DNA of 64,000 bases from Astropecten irregularis (Eukaryota > Echinodermata > Asteroidea > Paxillosida > Astropectinidae). Position numbers and translations under genes: made by a program. The notes beneath the pieces were generated by a model. That model searched no databases. It worked only from the letters and a program-made list of their open reading frames with translations, and was not told where the DNA came from. Location: NCBI GenBank assembly GCA_963971285.1, contig OZ020248.1, forward strand, positions 27,083,764-27,147,763. Direction: 5' to 3'. This document shows positions 1 through 13,682 of this stretch, piece after piece; position 1 is the first letter of the stretch; each line of letters starts with the position of its first letter.

Positions 1-3000
1 CTTGTGTGCAGGCAATCTGAATCCGTGCTTCAATGGTGGTTCATGCATTCAGTTCGCTGGTTGCCAAATAACCACCTGTATTTGTACTTCGTGCTTTCAG
101 GGATCTAACTGCGAAACGGGTAAGTCCACGGGAACACGATTACTTCATTTTTTGACAAAATTTGACATGAAAAATGGTTTTCAGTCTAATTTGTAGTCAT
201 ATTCCGGCATGATCTTCGTTGGCGTATTAAGATATTGCATACGTAAAACCAGTTACAAAGTTATAAGCAACCATTATAAAATTGTTCTTGAATTTGAAAT
301 CTGCAATACTTCATCAGGTGATGGCAGTAGTCACGGCCGTGCTCCTTATATCAGGTACAGGAGGATCCAAGGGGTGCATGATACAGGCCTATTGGTCTGT
401 GCCATAGCAGGTGCTGCATGCTGTCTCACTTACGGGTCCACGCTTCAGGGATTTTGATACCGTCGTCTCTGTTGATGTTGCTGGGTTATGATATTCTTTT
501 TGAAAGCCTACACCTATGTGAATACTAACGCCTAAACAGATTGTCATTAATTATATGTGATGTTTTTGATTTTCAGCTGTTGATTTCTGTACATCGAACG
601 CATGTTTGAACGGTGGCATTTGTAACAGTGGATGCGAATCCTACGACTGTATCTGTCCTTTTTGCTGGACTGGAGATAATTGTCAGATCCGTAAGTACCG
701 TTATATAGATTCCTAAAGTAGTGTTAAGGTACTATCATACTTTGGTAGAATACCAAAACAGAAATCTATAACTTACAAGGTATAAAGATGGTGATGGTAG
801 AAACATACCGTGACAATTTTTTCTGCCTGAAATACTGTATTTATCCAGAAAAGAGTAAACCAATGACCAAATTGGATTTTGATCTTTGAAAGATCAAAAA
901 TAGCGGTGAAAAAGATTTGTAAATACCGTGAGCATTGAAGTTTTGCGCAGAACTGAAAGATGTAAAATTATTGAGAAATCTCATCTGGTACATCATTTCA
1001 AATGATGAAGTCCGGGGGTCGATTCACAAAGCCTTACGATCAATCGTAACTCGAGTTACAAAGGATAACCCATCGTGTCCATATATCCTACGATTGATAG
1101 TAAGCTATGATGAGTTTGGTGGAATCCACCCCTGCACATTGATGACTCTTGGTGATGTATTTTGTATGATACACCTTGCAGCTGTTGACCGGTGTGCCAA
1201 TCAGCCGTGTCGTAATGGAGGAACCTGCAACAATCTCTGCACAGGCTACAACTGCAACTGCCCCCCTTGCTACCTCGGATTCAACTGTGAAACATGTGAG
1301 TATTAAGTATAATTCCCACGTCCAAATCTTTGTCAGATCCTAGGCAAGGAAAATCAGACACTACTATAAAATGCCTGTTTGTTTCATGCACATGATTAGT
1401 GATCCTGCTGCTCCGAATCCCGAAAACTGAAAATACTCTTGTGAGAGTGCGCGAAAAAATCAAAATCATGTTTAATTTGTTACATCCATCTCACAACTCC
1501 TTCTGCGTCATTGTTGTATTGTTACATAAGCCAGCGTAGACTAGCGCAGGAACAGAGTAGGGCATTGTAGTGGCTATGCAATTCTTTACGCAAGGCCGGG
1601 TGTGAAAGGAATTTTGAATGAACTGTACTTATATCAGGAAAATGATCAGCTGAATTCTGCTTTCTAAACTGATGTTGCTGTTCTTGTTTTAGATCAAGGA
1701 GGCTGTACCAATGACCCGTGTCAGAACGGTGGCGTCTGCTCAGAGAGTCCATTTGCATGTAATCAGTATGTCTGCAGCTGCCCTGGGTGTTGGAGTGGAC
1801 CTACTTGTGCTCAGAGTAAGTCAAGTCTACTAAATTGCAGCTCTGCTCAGAGCTAGTGGGACCTAACTGTGGGCCTTTCAGCAGGAAGATCCTGCTAGGA
1901 TCGAAACGTCAGGCCCTCCTAACTCTGAGCAGCCTTTGGGAAAGATCTTGGCAGGATAGAATGCCAGGCCCTCCTAACTCTGAGCAGCCTTTGAGAAAGA
2001 TCCTGGCAGGATAGAATGCCAGGCCCTCCTAACTCAACATTTCATATATCTCCGGTCATTATTTTGATTGATTGCAGCAGTTTAGAATTGCATTACTATT
2101 GGATTGAGCATTTCTGATCAAGCGAGGGCGCTCTATCCATTTGAATTAAGTTAATATTAAATGAATGTAAACAAATTGACAATCAACTCAAATGCATTAC
2201 GTAGGTTTTTGATATGTAATAGAGTTTTACCATTAAATTTGCTTAAAACTGTACAGTGACAATGATAACCCATACTTATCCATTTGATAATAATTGATAA
2301 ATCTGTCATTTTAATAGTTAACATGGTTTTTCCTTTCTCTTGTTAATCTACAGACATTGATAGCTGTGCTCAAAGGCCTTGTCTCAATGGTGGACAGTGT
2401 ATTACAAACGCTAACTGTATCCAGTATAGCTGTCAATGCAATGGATGTTGGACTGGGTCCATCTGCCAGACCTGTAAGTTAAAAACCTCAGCTGGATTTC
2501 ACAAAATATCAATCTTTAGGATTTGTTAGTATCGCCATGCTGGTATGTATTGTGACATCACACTTTACTTAAGACGGATTCACATTTAAGATTAATTGAC
2601 TGTGGAACATCCGCCCAAAGAATCAACCTTAAAACTGCAATTCATTCACCTCTGGAACAAATATCAGAAACATTAATGTCCATCAAAACAATTAAACTCT
2701 AAGCTGGTCTTTTGAAGTTACTTTTTGCATTGTACATGTTTTGCACTTGTTTTGCACTTGATTTGTTGTTTTTACTACTAAAACATTTTGGCTTAATATC
2801 TTAATATAAAAAATGAGTGGAAAAACACCAGGTTTCATCAGCCTGTCCAGCTATTCAACCGATGCATCTTGCTCAGACTTCCCATCAAAGTTGTCAACCG
2901 TGTTTCAACAGACGCAGGAAAAACCGCCTTTATGTCTATCATTGCTCATTTTGGTCGTTTTCTGTGAACTCCCTGAGCTTAAAATATCGTCACAAAATCA

Positions 3001-6000
3001 TTGGACTTCTTTTTCTCAAAAGTCTTGTTGCTCTACATAATTTGGTAAAAGAGTACTGGACAGTTTTGCTCACAAGAGGGCGGTATTTTGTACAACTTTG
3101 ATATTATTGTATTACCTTGTGTTTTATTTTTGTTGGTGTCTGTTTCTACAGATAGTAATCCCTGTGAGAGTAACCCATGTGGAGGCGGCGGCACGTGTGT
3201 TACCAACGGCGACTGTAAAGGCTTCTCTTGTGTCTGTGACAGCTGTCACTTGGGAGAATTCTGCCAGTTTCGTAAGTCACTGATTGTTACTCAGCAGGGA
3301 TTTATCTACTTGTACTGTGTGGGGGATATCCCAGAGAAAGTTTTTGCGCTTATTTGGAATGTACAAATTCTTCATTTGTAGAAGAACTTCCTTTCTCCAC
3401 AGATTTGTCATTATTCCATCACCAATTTGTGGCGGTAAATTTTGAGGAAAGGTTCGTACATCAGCGCGTAGTGTTCGATTCCAATTCCCGAGGATTTAAC
3501 CAAGCCATCATCCCCGCATTGAAGCTTCAGAAACAATGTTTGTCAGCTGGACACAGATACCTCTGAAGAAATTTCCCAGGCAAATGAAAATGTTTGTGTG
3601 ATAAGTGCAATGAAATTCTAGTTATTTATGGCTTTTTGATAAATTTGAAGCTATTACAAAATTATTGATCTTTTGCCTAGCGGCAAAAGAGTGTATGTAA
3701 GTAGTTTTGAATGTTTTTTTTTAAAGGGTAGACCCTATAAAAGTCTTCAAAGAGTCACTGTTTTTCTGGGTCGTTTCAGTATTACGTAGATTAAGTGGTT
3801 TATTTTTCGTGCCTTTGATTTGCCAATTCCCACTCAATCTGCGATTGATGCACATTTCTGCTTCATATTAGAACAGGTAACTTTGGTCAAATTCACGGGA
3901 GTTGCTTGGTTTCATACTAAGTGTCTCCATTTTGTCTTGTAAACAGCCCTCAGAGCGTGTCTAAGCAACCCTTGCCAGAACGGAGCTACTTGTTACCAAA
4001 GTAACACTGATTGTGCTTCCTATAGCTGTGCGTGTCTTAGCTGTTACACTGGTGATAGCTGCGAAACCTGTGAGTATAACCCGCCTTGTTTATCAGTTAT
4101 TTACTTGCTGTTTACCTGATGTTTGCTTGTTGTTTACCTGTTATGTACTTCTTGTTTACACATTGTTTACCTGTTGTTAATCCTGTCATTCTGCAATGGG
4201 CACATTCAAACCTTCCTTGAGGAGAGAAACTTTAATACAGGGCAGGCCAAGCCACTGAAAAGCCCAGCCAGGCCTGGGCCTTCAGGCCTGTAATCCTCCT
4301 CTTGTCAGCCCTGAACTTCACTCCAATAGAGCTGCATATAAAACCAATAAATCCAGGCTTCTGGATACTGTCCATGATCAATGTGGGCTCAATCTGTTTT
4401 AATATCAGGCTTATGCCAACTATGGTCCAGGACACTGCAGGGGCTTGAAGTTGATAGTTCAAGGCCTGGGATTATAGAAGCCCAAGAGCCCAGGCAAAGC
4501 CTAGGCCTTGTCTTACGAATATTCTTCTTTGTCCTACAGTCCTGAGTCCATGTGCTAACAACCCATGCCAGAACGGTGGAGTTTGCAGATTTGATGCTGG
4601 TATTTGTACGTCATCCAGGTGTGAATGCACAGGCTGCTGGACTGGCCAATTCTGCACCCAGTGTAAGTCACTCTTGCCTCAATTATACATGAATTTATTC
4701 ATTCATTTGCATATGAATCATGCATAATTTATTCATGTATGTTTATGCATTATGAAATTCTTGGTCTGCCATATTTGGTCTGTAATGATAACCCATCGTA
4801 GGGGGCCTATCCTACGTAGGACTGCAATGCATCATAAGTCCTATGATTGATAGTAAATTACGATGAGTTTGGTGAAATCCACCCCTGATCTTAATAAGGC
4901 AATGAAGCTTTAGGTCAAGTTTTCAATTTTCCATTTTATTTTATGCCTCGAGGTCTTGATTTTTTAGGAATTACGCATGTCTATACTGTCAAAAGTCTGA
5001 CATTTTGGGGGTAAAAAACAGAAAATCAGTCATTCCTCTCAGTTTACATAGTGCATTATTAACTATTATTGTGATTTGTGACTCATTTTGCTCTGGCAGA
5101 TCATATTTATATATCATGCTCAATGAAAATAAAACCAATTCCATATTGTACAAGAAATCACAAATCCTATCTCTACAACAGTATTGTGTTATGTGACAGT
5201 AATTAGTGATTCTGTATCTTTACTCCATGTGTTTCAATGCAGTGTATAACCCATGTGCATCTAATCCATGCATTAATGGAGGTCAATGCCAACCAGACCC
5301 TAACTCCTGCAATGATTACATATGTCGATGCAGTGACTGCTGGACTGGATCTACATGCATTGAACGTGAGTAGAACATTCCACCCCAGCTTTAAGGTTTC
5401 AAACCTCCACTAGGTCTCTGAGTCTTCATAATGTCATGCTGCTTTCATTTGATGTTGAATCTCTGGTCCCAAATCAGATGTTGTTTGTTTCAAAAACGTA
5501 CTCCGGAAATTGTCAATTCTGATACCTTTAACTTGAAAAATGGAGCCAAAACAGGAGCCCGTACAGAGATCGTGAAAGGGCCCTTGAAATGCAAATGTCT
5601 TTTCATAAGCAGTCACTAAAACAATATAAAATTTAATATAAATGAGGATGACGGTCGGGACAGAAATTTCCCTTGATTTGAATGTTTATCTATCTGGTCT
5701 TGTTCCTGACCTTCTTTCAGCTGTTGATCCATGTTTGAGTAACCCGTGTGGTATTAGGGGAACCTGCTACACCATACCGACCAGTAACGGTCAATGCTAC
5801 ACTTACACCTGTACGTGTGATTCCTGTTTCACTGGAGCCCAGTGCAACCAGAGTAAGTTATTCACTCGCCCCTTATAATTACCCCTTCCCAATACTCCAA
5901 ATATCCTCTTTGACTTCATTCTTGACAAGTTTTTCAGGATGGAGTCCGTCAGTCTGTGAGGCGATAAAAAGTCCAACACTCGTTGACTACCTCCTCATGA

Positions 6001-9000
6001 CAGCATGTTCATTCACACAGTGTGCTTATGGCAAATGAAATCCTGGAGTTTCTGCTAAAAAAATTCCAGTTCGTATAAAATTAATTTTCATGTCCAGGAT
6101 TGGCATTGCTTAAATAAGTTGTGAAATAAGAAAGTGTTTGAAAGAGGAATATTAATAACAGTTGAAATACAGTTAGGTCCTGATCATTATTTTGCCAGAA
6201 AGCTTGGAACTATTTGACATTGAAGTGTGTTCACTATAAAGTCTGGAATCGTTCATCCAAATCCCCAGTGTTGTACGATCCTCACCATTTATAGTTTAAT
6301 TGGTCTGATTTTTTCACTTTTTTTTTTACAGTTGACAACCCGTGTTCCAGCAATCCGTGTCAGAATGGAGGCGTATGTGATGCAGCCAATGCACTGGGGG
6401 ATGTCTGTCCTATCTACTCATGCACCTGCTCATCATGCTGGACTGGTGACCACTGCTCTCAACGTAAGTCTGCACAGAACAACTGCTGTCTTGTAGTCAT
6501 TGTATCTAGAGAGGGCGCCCTATTCGACAGAACTTTGTGTTGTTTTGATAGACTTGATTCTAGTGTTTGTATGTCATTGCCAAACCTACAAGCTGCGTTG
6601 ATCTAGAAAATGCGTTATATAAATGAATATCATATGTTATGGATTATGTTATTATACCATACTTCAGCAGTTGTAAGTTTATCATTTTAACTTGTTTATG
6701 TTTCTTGATTCTTTATTTACCTCTCCAGCCATCAATCCTTGCACCAGTTCACCCTGCGCCAATGGAGGACAATGCACACAGATTATCAGTACCATTCCTG
6801 GCCAGTGTAATACATTCAGCTGTTCCTGTACCACCTGTTTCACCGGACTAACCTGTCTCTCATGTAAGCACCCTGGCCCCAATCCCCTCCCCCAACCCCC
6901 AACCCCCAACCCCCAATCCTCCCACGCCAAAAACAAATTGGTCTAAAACCAAGGTCTAATAGGTTTTGAAGTCATTGACCAGATATATATCATGTTATCG
7001 CTTGATTTTCTTCAACCAAAAAATAGGGAAAAGCCCCAACTTGACTACTCGTAGTACTTCTTTTTATGATCATCATTGTCATCAATCGGCCACAAATTTA
7101 AAGCAGGTGATCACAAAGTGTCTCCATCCATATCTATCGGCATTAAGTCTTGCTTGGTCATTCTCATCTAGATTTCTATCACTGTCCCCCAATAACCCCT
7201 AGGGACAATTTCACGAAGCCCTACGATCAATCGTATCTCGAGTTACGAAGGATAACCCATCGTATCCTAGTAGGGCTGCAATGCATCATAAGTCCTACGA
7301 TTGATAGTGAGTTACTATGAGTTTGGTGAAATTGACCCCTGAATCTATGGGTAGTTTGTATTAACTGAAGTGGGTGTTGTTTGTTGGGATATTTTCAGAC
7401 GTGAATCCTTGCGCCATCAACCCGTGTCAGAATGGAGGGACATGTGCTCAGCTGTCAGGAGATTGCACACAGTCAATCTGTCTGTGTCCCACCTGCTTCA
7501 CAGGAAACCTCTGCGAGACATGTAAGTATTATGACTTCTCTTTACTCTATTCCAGTAAGATCCCAAATCCATTCCTAGTTTGATAGCTCAACTTGGTTCA
7601 AGTCCATAGAATGTGCCATAGGGATACTGCAGAGTGTGGTATTATGAAGGATACAGAGCTGTAGTGCCCAGGCAATGTATAAACTTTATATGGGGCTTGA
7701 TGGCCCAACTTGGTCCAAGTCCAAAGAATGTGCCATAGGGATACTGCACAGTGTGGTATTTTGAAGGATACAGGACTGTAGAGCCCAGACACTGTAACTT
7801 TATATGGGGCTTGATGGCCCAACTTGGTCCAAGTCCAAAGAATGTGCCATAGGGATACTGCACAGTGTGGTATTTTGAAGGACACAAGACTGTAGAGCCC
7901 GGCCAGGCACTGTAACTTTACAATGGGGCTTGATAGCCCAACTTGGTCCAAGTCCAAAGAATGTGCCATAGGGATACTGCACAGTGTGGTATTTTGAAGG
8001 ACACAGGACTGTAGAGCCCAGGCACTGTAACTTTGTATGAGGCTTGATGACCCAACTTGGTCCAAGTCCATAGAATGTACCATAGGGATACTGCACAGTG
8101 TGGTATTTTGAAGGACACAGGACTGTAGAGCCCAGGCACTGTAACTATTGGGCTTGATGGTCCAACTTGGTCCAAGTCCATAGAATGTACCATAGGGATA
8201 CTGCACAGTGTGGTATTTTGAAGGACACAGGACTGTAGAGCCCAGGCACAGTAACTTTGATCAATTTATGATTGATTTATTTCCAGCGATCAATCCATGT
8301 AACGCACAGCCCTGCTATAACGGAGCAACCTGCAACATCATCGGTAATTCATGTACATCTCGTAGCTGCCAATGTTCAGAATGCTTCACTGGTCCCGACT
8401 GCATACAACGTAAGTATCTACAAACTCCTCAAACCTGAGGAGCTGCTTAAGCACTAAAATTTGCTTAAAGGTATAATGCATGATTGGTACATAAAATAAC
8501 ACATAAAATTTAAGGGTACTAATGTTGAATTCCACGACTGGACTTTGTCAGATGAGCTACATTAAGTTATTGAAGCATATTGTGTTATTTGTTTGACAGC
8601 GGTGACACCATGCAGCCCCAACCCATGCATGAATGGAGGGGCGTGCATTCCCAGTGGGGTATCCTGCCTCGACTACACCTGTCAGTGCACAGACTGCTAC
8701 GAGGGACCCGACTGCTCTCTAAGTAAGTTTACCACAATTCTTCCAGGGGTCGATTTCACTCAACTCATCGCAACTTACTATCAATTGTAGGACTATGCAT
8801 AGCAGCCCTATGTAGATACGATGGGTTATCCTTCATAACTCGAGTTACGATCGATCATAGGGCTTCATGAAATCAACCTCAGTCCTGCTTTTTCTTGGGC
8901 TCAGGTAATTCTCCTACAATTCCAAATTCTAGGATTTGTCACAGAATTTCCCTCTCCATCACTCAAGGGAAATGAAAGTGTGGTAACCCAATCCCCACAA

Positions 9001-12000
9001 TATCTAAATTCATTCCGGACTCTACCAAGCTAAAATTAACCAACCAATTACAGTCACACTCCATCTATCCCTGGACCAATTGAATTATAAAATATTGTCA
9101 TATCACCTTGACATATCATTGTTGTCTCGCAGCTAAGGACCCATGTGCCGGTAACCCTTGCCAGAATGGTGGTAAGTGTGCACCAGCTTTGATTGGTTCC
9201 CAGCAGGACTGCACTGCCTTCAGCTGTGAATGTACGGGATGCTACATTGGACTGCTCTGCGATACAGGTACGGGCTAATTCCTTCAACTTCCTCAGCATT
9301 TACACAAGGAGCCAGTAGAAATCTACCAAAATCCATTACTTTGTTCTTGATGTTATACCGAATTTGGGAAATGCATCAGAAATTCAAAGATTATAGTTCC
9401 GTAGAAGTCATGAATACGTTAAAATTGATTGAAAGCATGGCTTCAACAATTGCTGTGTCCATTGAAATCCTGTAGAGTCCTGAATCCATCCAAATACTGC
9501 CAAACCTGGCTGTTGGAGGGGCCAATTTCAAGGCCCTGCGTAGCACAAAAATGTGCTAACAACCAAATGTTCATGTGTTGTGTATCACTTGTGATTGTTC
9601 TTGGCTGTTGTTTGCTGTAAACCATGAATATCAAATGGAATTTTTCAATGGTGGGTTGTTTTATTGAGCAAGACATTTTGTGCTAAGCAATTTTGTTGTG
9701 CTTAACAGCTTTATGAAATTAGGTTCTGTTCTTCATTTTCTTACAGTGTTCCGTCCTTGTGATAACAATCCGTGTCAGAATGGTGGCGTATGCCAAGTAG
9801 TTGCCAATGACTGCCTGAGATTTGAGTGTCTGTGTACTGACTGCTGGAGAGGATCCATCTGTACACTCGGTAAGCAGTTTACAAAGACCTACTTAGCAGG
9901 AAATTTAAGCAAGTTGGTGTAGTACAGTAAAACGCAGCTGTCACAAACATGGCGGGATGCTCAGAAACAATCCATTATAGCAGTCATTGGTTATAGCAAT
10001 TTTAGATAATGTTAGTATGGTTTCTAAACAAATTATGGGAGCTAAGGAGAATGTTTGGTTTTATATCCAAATATTCTGTGTTGCGATGTTCATTATTGCG
10101 GTATTCCACTGTACAATGAAGCTGATATTCAACAAATGTTAGGGAGCAATTTTAACTTTCATAATATCTTAGACCAAAATTCACTTCTTAAAGATTTATT
10201 TGTAACATGTACAAATTATCATACTCTCATTTCAATCTTTTTTTTCATAAATTTTTTTTCAAAAAGCATATAAAGATAATCTATTATTGACCTGGTTTTT
10301 GTTGCTTTTGTTCTCCTGTTTTCAGCTCTAGATCCTTGTGAGGCCAACCCTTGTGTTAACGGTGGTCAGTGCATCAAACTAGGATGTACCCAGTATTCCT
10401 GTGAGTGTCCAGGATGCTACACTGGTACCAACTGTGAAAGAGGTATGATCAACCACTGACTCCTCATGCATATTCATTAATCAATCCATGTATTTGATTG
10501 GTCAGCATGGTTTTAAACATTGAGAACTTCATGTCAGGCCTACAGGAGCCCAGATAGATGGGTTGAGTGCTGTTTGTTTTGAGAGATGCTTTTTGTTTTA
10601 AAAGAAACAACCACAATTAATGCGGATAACAAGCATTATATGAACTTTGTAAGATGCAGAAACCAAGATATTTTAGGGTTGATATTAATAAATTCATGAT
10701 ATTTGAATAAAGATTTGTCCTCTATGGCTTTAAAGGATTCACTGCTTTGAGAATGGCAAATTGTTATTCAATTTTGAAGATCAAAATGTACCTTTTGTAA
10801 GTGGGACCCTGTTCACAACAGAAAACACTCAAACTGCATTCTGTCGATATGATACTTACTGTATTAAGTGGAACAGGTAGTAAGTGCTACTTACAAGTGG
10901 TTTAATTTCTTTCTCTCTTGTCTGAAATGACAGAGTCAAATGCTTGCAGCAGCAACCCGTGTCAGAATGGCGGTACGTGCACCAACAACAACGACTGCAG
11001 CGGTTTCTCTTGCACCTGTCCGAACTGTTACCAAGGCGACCCAACCTGTGCCAGAGGTAGATATTTGAAACCGTTGTCTCAGGAACGGATCTGATATATT
11101 TGATGATGTTTGCTTTGATAGTCGACGTTGTTGTTTTTTATTCCAACTTCCCACAGTCACTCTATTCAAGAATGAGCCTGTGGTGTATGACAAGCGCCCT
11201 CTTGTGACAGTCAACTGATCTGCGTTACATAAACTAACTTTGGAGCCATTGTCAATACATTGTGGTCTTGGAGTGTGTCACGTTGAGTACAAAGTCAGCA
11301 TCTATCCCACTGATAATGCAACAACGGGCATGACGGAAGCAGTATCATAAGTTATTAACATTTTGCCTGAATTTGTTTCTGCTTTTTCGTTTGTACGTAC
11401 AGCTTTCAATCCCTGCCTGGAGGAGAGGTGTAATGGTAATGGATTGTGCATACCGAATGACAATAACTGTAACCTGTATGATTGCCAGTGCTATGACTGC
11501 TGGATCGGGCCCAATTGTGCCACCTGTGAGTATAGACCACTGCCCAAAACATACAATCTCTAGCATTGTCAAAATAGGCTCATGAAAAAGTTACGTTTAT
11601 CTCCAAATCTTGTTGAGAAAGATCCTACTAGGATTGAAATGTCAGGCCCTCCTATTAAACTCTGAGCAGCCTTTGAGAAAGATCCTGCTAGGATTGAAAA
11701 TTCTGGCCCTTGTAACTCTGAGCAGCCTTTGATGAGAAAGGTCCTTCTAGGATGGAAACGTCAGGTCCTCCTTATTCTATTAAGCAGGTCATTATCTTGG
11801 TTGATGAGCACTTTCACCTCAGCTATAGTCAGCCAACCTGAAAATGCATCGTATCATGTCTGACAATTAGCAGTGTAAACTTCCTCACCCCCCCCCCCCC
11901 CCCCCCCCATCACCACCGGTGACCTCACAATCTTTCATCATCATGCCAGTATCTTGCTTACAGTCCTTCATGCTTATGATTTACAGCTATAAGTGCTTGC

Positions 12001-13682
12001 AACAGTAGCCCGTGCAATAACGGAGGCTCCTGCGTCACCATTCCCGGGTTTTGCAACAGCTACGAGTGCCGTTGTCCAAACTGCCGAACTGGCGACAACT
12101 GCGAAATCCGTAAGTGCCACTTTGTAGTTTGTACACAGTCTTCTGAGTCTGGACTGGATACCCAGCCCAAAGCATGTAGATTCAGATAGCATGAAGTCCG
12201 GGAGCTAGACGTTCATTCCCCTCCATTATATGCCTATTACTGAAGAAATTCAAGGTATCTTGCCATTGGTTTCTAGTGTAGAGACCCTTTTTTTTAGTTG
12301 ATAAGTTCTTTTTGCAGTTTATGATTTTCCTGGTTTGGTAATTTTTGTGATGTAAATATTTTCTTTTACGATTCTTATCTGGTTATTCTTTTTGAGTTTT
12401 GAAAATTCTTCTTTCAGGTTACAATTTTCCTTTTCTGGGAGCAGAGATTCTTTTTTTGGTCACAGATTCTCTATCTGAATGTTACAGTCTTGTTGTGCAT
12501 ATACTTAGAAACCTTTCCCGTATGTTTAGGCTTGTTCCTTGGTGTAATGGGACTCTTTCTGTTGTTTGATTTTAGCAACTAATCCGTGCGATGGTGACCC
12601 GTGTCAGAACGGGGCTAATTGTGTGGCAGGCCAGGGAGCAGAGTGTAACCAATTCAACTGCCAGTGCGTCGGTTGCTGGACTGGCCCACTGTGTGATACA
12701 TGTAAGTATTCAGAAATAAGAGTTTTCTTAATAGGGATATAATTGCTGGATATGATGGCAGAATTTCTTTTTTTGGAAAGACAAACTGTTCACCCTAAAC
12801 TGTTTGACCCCAAAGTCTATAAAGCCTCCTTAGACCAGCAGCTTGCCTCTGTCACAGCGATTTCCCTCAAAGCTTCCTTCCCAACTGTCCTAAACTCCAA
12901 GCCTCCTCAGCCCAGGAGCTTGATTCTGTCACAGCAATTACCCTCAAAGCTTCCTCCTCAAGCACCCCTAAACTCCAAGCCTCCTCAGCCCAGGAGCTTG
13001 ATTCTGTCACAGCAATTACCCTCAAAGCTTCCTCCTCAAGCACCCCTAAACTCCAAGCCTCCTCAGCCCAGGAGCTTGATTCTGTCACAGCAATTACCCT
13101 CAAAGCTTCCTCCTCAAGCACCCCTAAACTCCAAGCCTCCTCAGCCCAGGAGCTTGATTCTGTCACAGCAATTACCCTCAAAGCTTCCTCCTCAAGCACC
13201 CCTAAACTCTAAGCCTTCTTATGATAGGAGCTTACCCCTGACACAGTCTTCCCTTTATGATTGAATTCCTCCTTCCACTCTCCCCTGCAGCAACCGCCGC
13301 TTGTGACGTACACTCTCCTTGTGAACATGGAACATGTCTGACCTCCAATAGCTGTTATGAGTTCCTTTGCCAATGTGATGTCTGCTATTCGGGAGTGCTC
13401 TGTGATACAGGTAAGTGGGGAATGTACGAGTTGTCATCCTTTGCTTGGTCATAGGTGAAACCATTTCATAAACTGTCGGGACATTCAGAAAAAGTTCCAG
13501 AAATATTGTCACATTTCCGGTTTTGCTGAACTTGATCATTTTAATCTCCACAGTTCAAGATGTATGTCAGATGACCAGCAATCCATGTAATGGCCGCGGT
13601 GTTTGTGTCAACGATTGTCCCAATTCATTTACATATCGCTGTGACTGCAACGCATGCTGGACTGGTCAAGATTGCTCCATAC
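1..13682 (+). CDS. Block of 24 eight-cysteine EGF-like exons
   Basis: Exons: <1-119, 577-690, 1182-1295, 1693-1815, 2354-2473, 3152-3271, 3947-4069, 4540-4662, 5243-5365, 5721-5852, 6332-6463, 6729-6863, 7399-7521, 8287-8409, 8600-8722, 9133-9267, 9747-9869, 10326-10442, 10934-11056, 11403-11525, 11987-12109, 12576-12701, 13291-13410, 13554-13682. All complete ones are multiples of three (114-135 nt). The common pattern is C-x4-C-x5-C-x(3-10)-Ca-x4-C-x-C-x2-Cb-x5-C. A normal EGF has six cysteines; here Ca is added in the C3-C4 hairpin and Cb takes the place of the conserved glycine after C5. The motif PCQNGG and a [WFY]TG after Cb recur. The first exon is cut by the window edge: its first cysteine codon is at 5-7, upstream of an AG at 10-11 that could otherwise look like an acceptor, so I read the exon as starting before base 1. 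Confidence 0.9.

Noticed and set aside
2..11. Acceptor-like TGTGTGCAG that would start the first exon at base 12
   Set aside because: Starting there would drop the first cysteine of the domain (codon 5-7). All neighbouring domains have eight cysteines, so the exon more likely begins upstream of the window.
7598..8206. 202-codon minus-strand frame with internal repeats
   Set aside because: It is the translation of the 110-119 bp tandem array. Overlapping frames show the same repeat, and no splice or family support exists.
12743..13264. 173-codon plus-strand frame with a Pro/Ser-rich 26-residue repeat, and a 110-codon minus-strand frame over the same bases
   Set aside because: Both arise because the 78-bp minisatellite unit is divisible by three and has no stop. 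Neither frame joins the flanking EGF exons, and one strand reading cannot be favoured over the other.
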